Source of the DNA: Candidatus Methanoperedens sp.
GTDB lineage: Archaea > Halobacteriota > Methanosarcinia > Methanosarcinales > Methanoperedenaceae
DNA length: 64,000 nt
Assembly: GCA_012026835.1 (NCBI GenBank)
Contig: VEPN01000005.1
Location: 1-64,000, forward strand
Reading direction: 5' to 3'
A program made the translations under genes and the position numbers. The notes below the pieces were generated by a model. It had not been told where the DNA came from. It worked only from the letters and a program-made list of their open reading frames with translations, and searched no databases. Shown here one piece after another: positions 60,442 to 64,000 of this stretch. Within the stretch, counting starts at the first letter, position 1. Every line of letters starts with the position of its first letter.

Positions 60442-61743
60442 ATGATATCAAGAAATTCGATGTACTGGTCAGTGATAATGCTTCTCTTGCTGCTTCCTGC
60501 AACTGCTCTGGCAGCAGAAGAATCCAGGGTAGATTCAGGCGACACTGCATGGATTCTTATAAGCTCAGCGCTCGTAATGATAATGACCCCTGCACTGGGC
60601 TTATTCTATGGCGGCATGGTGAGAAAGAAAAATGCGCTCTCGACTATAATGTTCAGCTTTGCGATCCTTGCATTAATAAGCGTTCAGTGGGTGCTTTACG
60701 GCTACAGCCTTGCTTTTGGACCTGATATCGGAGGCGTAATCGGGAACCTCAACTGGCTCGGACTTAACGGCGTAGGCCAGGAGCCCAATGCAGGTTACGC
60801 AGCGACCATTCCTGCACTGGCATACATGATATTCCAGGCGATGTTTGCCATAATCACGGTTGCGCTCATTTCAGGTGCATTCGTGGAGCGTATAAACTTC
60901 AAGGCCTTCATGGTGTTCTCCCTGCTATGGGCGACTCTTGTATATGACCCGATAGCGCACTGGGTCTGGGGTACAGGGGGCTGGCTTCGCAATCTTGGTG
61001 CGCTGGATTTTGCAGGTGGAACCGTTGTACACATAAGCTCAGGCGTATCAGCTCTTGCAATCGCCTTTGTGATTGGCAAACGCAGGGGATTCGGGAAACA
61101 GGCCATGGAACCGCACAACATACCCATGGTCGTTCTTGGCGCAGCCCTTCTCTGGTTTGGCTGGTTCGGGTTCAACGGCGGAAGCGCAGTGGCAAGCAAT
61201 GGGCTTGCAGCAAGCGCCTTTGTCGTAACCAACACAGCCGCAGCCGCAGCAGCGCTGATGTGGACACTGCTAAGCTGGTACCATAAGAGACCAAGCGTTC
61301 TCGGTGCAGCGACAGGCGGTGTCGTGGGCCTTGTAGCAATCACGCCTGCTTCTGGTTTCGTTACCCCGCTGGCTGCGATAGTAATAGGTGCGGTGGCAGC
61401 GGTCATCAGTTACTATGCCATGCTCTTTCGAAGCAGGCAGAACGTGGATGATTCCCTTGATGTCTGGGCATGTCACGGCCTGGGCGGGACCTGGGGTGCC
61501 ATAGCCACAGGTATATTTGCTACTGTTGCAGTAAATCCTGCAGGTGCGAACGGCCTGCTCTATGGCAACCCGGGACAGTTCGTAACACAGATAATTGCAG
61601 TTGGTGTGATATGGATATACGCTTTTGTCGTGACATTCGTACTGGCAAAGCTCATAGATGCAACAATCGGTTTGAGAGTACACGACGAGGAAGAAGCGGT
61701 CGGGCTGGATATTTCCCAGCATGCTGAGAAAGCTTACGCGTGA
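60442..61743 (+). CDS. amtB: Ammonium transporter AmtB (copy 2)
   Basis: A 433-residue Amt protein with a signal peptide ([18 protein letters not shown]) and eleven transmembrane helices. [18 protein letters not shown] near the first loop, [13 protein letters not shown] and [15 protein letters not shown] (channel histidines) and [20 protein letters not shown] at the C-terminus are diagnostic. I choose the ATG at 60442 because AGGAGG (60427-60432) is nine bases before it; an ATG at 60409 is in frame. It is only partly similar to copy 1, so the copies may differ in affinity or regulation. Confidence 0.95.
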   Translation: MISRNSMYWSVIMLLLLLPATALAAEESRVDSGDTAWILISSALVMIMTPALGLFYGGMVRKKNALSTIMFSFAILALISVQWVLYGYSLAFGPDIGGVIGNLNWLGLNGVGQEPNAGYAATIPALAYMIFQAMFAIITVALISGAFVERINFKAFMVFSLLWATLVYDPIAHWVWGTGGWLRNLGALDFAGGTVVHISSGVSALAIAFVIGKRRGFGKQAMEPHNIPMVVLGAALLWFGWFGFNGGSAVASNGLAASAFVVTNTAAAAAALMWTLLSWYHKRPSVLGAATGGVVGLVAITPASGFVTPLAAIVIGAVAAVISYYAMLFRSRQNVDDSLDVWACHGLGGTWGAIATGIFATVAVNPAGANGLLYGNPGQFVTQIIAVGVIWIYAFVVTFVLAKLIDATIGLRVHDEEEAVGLDISQHAEKAYA

Positions 61744-61753
61744 GGTGAACAGG

Positions 61754-62092
61754 ATGAAGAAGATAGAGGCAATAATAAGACCTGAAGACCTTGACGGGGT
61801 TAGAGTGTCCCTTCAAGAGAAAGGTATCGTTGGTATGACGGTCGAAGAAGTGCAGGGACGCGGACGCCAGAAAGGCGTCTGCCTGCAGTGGCGTGCAGGC
61901 GAATACTGTGTAGAGTTCCTGCCAAAGGTCAGGATGGATATAATCGTGGACGATAAAGATGTAGACATCGCGATAGACGCTGTCATCAGGGCCGCGAGAA
62001 CAGGCAAGAACGGTGATGGTAAGATATTCATATATCCTGTTGAAGATATCGTGCGTATCAGCACAGGAGAGCGCGGGAAGGAGGCTATCTAA
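61754..62092 (+). CDS. glnK: Nitrogen regulatory protein P-II, GlnK (copy 2)
   Basis: A 112-residue PII protein (KKIEAIIRPEDLDGVRVSLQ; T-loop VQGRGRQKGVCLQWRAGEYC with the tyrosine; GDGKIFIYPVEDIVRISTGE). It follows amtB copy 2 by ten bases. The start is the ATG at 61754, preceded by AGGTGA; an upstream in-frame start inside amtB is unlikely. It should control this AmtB. Confidence 0.95.
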   Translation: MKKIEAIIRPEDLDGVRVSLQEKGIVGMTVEEVQGRGRQKGVCLQWRAGEYCVEFLPKVRMDIIVDDKDVDIAIDAVIRAARTGKNGDGKIFIYPVEDIVRISTGERGKEAI

Positions 62093-62129
62093 ATTTTTTG
62101 ATGAATAGATAAAAACTTTTTTATTTCAC

Positions 62130-62179
62130 AAATTATTTATAGAACCACAAACACTTAGAATTACCTTTACATTGGAGGT
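62130..62179 (+). promoter_or_regulatory. Promoter and ribosome site of the thermosome gene
   Basis: A TATA-like TTATTTATA lies at 62133-62141, which predicts a transcription start near 62160. GGAGGT at 62174-62179 is eight bases before the ATG at 62188. The strong ribosome site fits a highly expressed chaperonin. An upstream AATAGATAAAAA (62104-62115) resembles AATAGATAA motifs before amtB copy 1 (49552) and nifH (60350). Confidence 0.5.
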
Positions 62180-62187
62180 AATTCATT

Positions 62188-63831
62188 ATGGCAGGGCAAT
62201 TAAGTGGACAGCCTATTATTATATTAGATAAAGACAAAACAAGGACGCAGGGAAGAGAAGCGCTCAATTTCAATATCACGGCGGCAAAAGCAATAGCAGA
62301 TGCAGTAAGGACAACGCTCGGCCCGAGAGGCATGGACAAGATGCTTGTAAATCCTGTCGGAGACATGGTCATTACAAATGATGGTGCAACAATTTTAAGG
62401 GAAATGGATATAAAACACCCGGCTGCCAAGATGATGGTTGAGATTTCCCGTACGCAGGAAGATAAAGCCGGGGACGGAACCACAAGCGCAGTCGTTCTTG
62501 CGGGAGAGCTTCTCAACAAAGCCAGGATGCTGATAGAGCAGGATGTCCATCCGACAACGATTACGAGGGGCTACAGTCTTGCTTCGGTAAAAGCTCTTGA
62601 GATTCTTGATGAACTGGCCATTGATGCCACAGATGACGTTCTTGAAAATATCGCAAGGACTGCACTCACAGGAAAAAGCGCAGATCTCGCGCTTGAACCG
62701 CTTGTCCAATTATGCGTAAAGACCGCCCAGTCTATCAAAGAAGGCGGAAAGGTGAATGTAAAGGACAATATCAACATCATCCACCAGCGCGGTGGAAGCA
62801 TCAAAGATACAAAATTCATTCATGGGATCGTGATAGATAAGTCAAGGGCCCATAAAAACATGCCCAAGAAAGTCGAGAACGCAAAGATCGCGATACTCGA
62901 TACCGGCATCGAAGTCGAGAAAACAAAATCCAAGTCCAAGCTCCAGATATCATCGGCTGATATGCTTACAGAAGCACGGCTTGAGGAGAGCAAGCTTGTG
63001 GAGGAGAAGGTGGAAGCGCTTGCAAAAAGCGGCGTAAACGTCATATTCACGGAAAAAGGCATAGACGACATAGGGATGCATTACCTTACAAAGAAAGGCC
63101 TGTTTGCAGTGCGAAGATGCAAGGACGAAGAAATCAAGAAACTGGTAAAAGCAACAGGCGCCCGCGTCGTATCAAAAGTTGACGGCGTGGAAGAAGAAGA
63201 CCTCGGCAAAGCGGAACTTGTCGAGGAGCGCGGTGTTGGCAACTACAAGATGGTTTATGTGGAAGGCTGTGCAAATCCCAAAGCCGTATCCATACTGATC
63301 TACAGCGGTGCAGAGCACGTAGCAGAAGAAGTCGAGCGTGCGCTTGATGATGCGCTGCGCGTGGTAGGTGATGTAATAGAGGACCGCAAGATAGTGGCAG
63401 GTGGCGGCTCACCAGAAATCGAGCTTGCAATGAGATTACGGAATTATGCGACCACGCTTTCGGGGAGGGAACAGCTTGCAGTATCGGCCTATGCAGATGC
63501 GCTTGAGGAAATACCCAAAGGCATTGCTGAGAATGCGGGACTTGATACCATTAACACCATTGTGGATTTGCGGAAAATACACAGCGAAGGAAAGACAACC
63601 GAGGGCCTGAATGTTTTCACAGGTAGAACCGATGATATGCTGGAGCTGGGAATAGTCGAGCCATTACGTGTAAAGACACAGATCATAAAATCAGCAACAG
63701 ATGCGGCCAATATGATATTGCGTATCGATGATATCCTGATGGCGAAAGAAACAGGCATGATGGACGTCAAACCCGAACATACGGCAAATTATTATGACGG
63801 AATGGCCCCTCCTGAACACGATGATGAATGA
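62188..63831 (+). CDS. Thermosome (group II chaperonin) subunit
   Basis: A 547-residue chaperonin subunit. The N-terminal [23 protein letters not shown] region (split here) and the ATP-site [15 protein letters not shown] (about residues 93-107), the [20 protein letters not shown] segment and the C-terminal acidic tail are typical of archaeal thermosomes. The protein folds client proteins in a two-ring complex. The tail ends with a DDE-type acidic end rather than a GGM repeat. It has its own promoter and a strong ribosome site, and is followed by a hairpin. Confidence 0.96.
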   Translation: MAGQLSGQPIIILDKDKTRTQGREALNFNITAAKAIADAVRTTLGPRGMDKMLVNPVGDMVITNDGATILREMDIKHPAAKMMVEISRTQEDKAGDGTTSAVVLAGELLNKARMLIEQDVHPTTITRGYSLASVKALEILDELAIDATDDVLENIARTALTGKSADLALEPLVQLCVKTAQSIKEGGKVNVKDNINIIHQRGGSIKDTKFIHGIVIDKSRAHKNMPKKVENAKIAILDTGIEVEKTKSKSKLQISSADMLTEARLEESKLVEEKVEALAKSGVNVIFTEKGIDDIGMHYLTKKGLFAVRRCKDEEIKKLVKATGARVVSKVDGVEEEDLGKAELVEERGVGNYKMVYVEGCANPKAVSILIYSGAEHVAEEVERALDDALRVVGDVIEDRKIVAGGGSPEIELAMRLRNYATTLSGREQLAVSAYADALEEIPKGIAENAGLDTINTIVDLRKIHSEGKTTEGLNVFTGRTDDMLELGIVEPLRVKTQIIKSATDAANMILRIDDILMAKETGMMDVKPEHTANYYDGMAPPEHDDE

Positions 63832-63850
63832 TCAATAGATCAAAATGCAA

Positions 63851-63870
63851 AACCCGGCGCCTGCCGGGTT
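63851..63870 (+). terminator. Perfect stem-loop after the thermosome gene
   Basis: AACCCGGC (63851-63858), loop GCCT, GCCGGGTT (63863-63870): an 8-base perfect GC-rich stem 20 bases after the thermosome stop. No long T-run follows (GTTAATTC), so its role as terminator is uncertain; it may protect the mRNA end. Confidence 0.5.
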
Positions 63871-63922
63871 GTTAATTCAGCATTTCAGATATTTATTCGG
63901 AATTTAATCATGGGGTTATCTG

Positions 63923-64000
63923 ATGGCAAATAAACAAGGTAAAAATCTGGAAGAAGCGCAAACTAAGGAAAGTGAAACTTCCGATCATGAAGGTGAAGAG
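63923..64000 (+). CDS. Start of an acidic protein, possibly GrpE (runs off the right edge)
   Basis: The first 26 codons give ANKQGKNLEEAQTKESETSD and more acidic residues (HEGEE). An acidic, low-complexity N-terminus is common in GrpE, and a chaperone gene after a thermosome gene would be sensible, but the diagnostic part is outside the window. The start is the ATG at 63923; a weak GGGG lies before it. The gene is incomplete here. Confidence 0.4.
   Translation, partial: MANKQGKNLEEAQTKESETSDHEGEE

Noticed and set aside
61270-61722. Long minus-strand ORF opposite amtB copy 2
   Set aside because: It has no family motif and lies wholly inside a strongly recognised transporter gene.

Overview
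This window looks like chromosomal DNA of a Methanosarcinales-related archaeon, most probably a Candidatus Methanoperedens (ANME-2d) type methane oxidiser. The reasons are archaeal core genes (exosome, proteasome, RNase P, SBDS, TFS, tRNA endonuclease, thermosome), C1 and coenzyme genes of (reverse) methanogenesis (mtd, fwdB/fwdD, cysteate synthase, fused sulfopyruvate decarboxylase, a methanogenesis-marker protein), a UbiA-type prenyltransferase of the kind used for menaquinone, acetyl-CoA synthetase and a Mo-type nitrogenase cluster. The genus is an inference from gene content; no rRNA or tRNA gene was seen.

Layout. 0-8.7 kb: a transposase tail at the left edge, a DUF151 nuclease, bacterial-type exonuclease VII (xseA/xseB), a KaiC-like ATPase with a roadblock-like protein and a FIST sensor, an AT-rich UbiA gene, bacterial-type ruvB overlapping an alanine dehydrogenase/ornithine cyclodeaminase family gene. 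8.7-15.5 kb (minus strand): the archaeal exosome-proteasome superoperon rnp3-rnp2-psmA-sbds-rrp4-rrp41-rrp42-rpl37ae-rpoP-brix, ending in an archaeal Vms1-like release factor. 15.7-25.8 kb: DEAD-box helicase, a TetR-controlled ABC export operon, a second UbiA gene, tfs-nudix-DRG, an M20 peptidase, a tiny ORF and bacterial-type ku. 25.8-32.7 kb: a PGF-CTERM surface protein, the coenzyme M genes (cysteate synthase, ComDE), acs and an EamA permease.

32.7-35.3 kb is the least conventional stretch: a decayed A24 prepilin peptidase, then about 0.8 kb without a gene that holds three AT-rich direct repeats alternating with two related hairpin-forming units (candidate small RNAs), then a PhoU-AbrB regulator. 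35.4-44.8 kb: DsrE, HMG-CoA reductase, a ferredoxin/Lrp pair with a cysteine-rich sensor tail, a partial fwd operon, endA, DUF192, aIF1 and mtd. 44.9-49.5 kb: small accessory genes, FAD synthase, an aminotransferase, a second candidate small RNA (about 48.77-48.85 kb) and the small subunit of phosphomevalonate dehydratase.

49.6-62.1 kb is a nitrogen region: amtB-glnK at the left, then nifH-nifI1-nifI2-nifD-nifK-fdxB on the minus strand, and a second amtB-glnK divergent from nifH. nifE, nifN and nifB are not in the window. The right edge holds the thermosome gene and the start of an acidic protein that may be GrpE.

Together the genes couple C1 metabolism (Mtd, Fwd, CoM), isoprenoid/quinone synthesis (HMGR, phosphomevalonate dehydratase, two UbiA enzymes), acetate activation and nitrogen fixation with PII control. 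Several DNA-repair genes are of bacterial type (xseAB, ruvB, ku), which suggests acquisition from bacteria.
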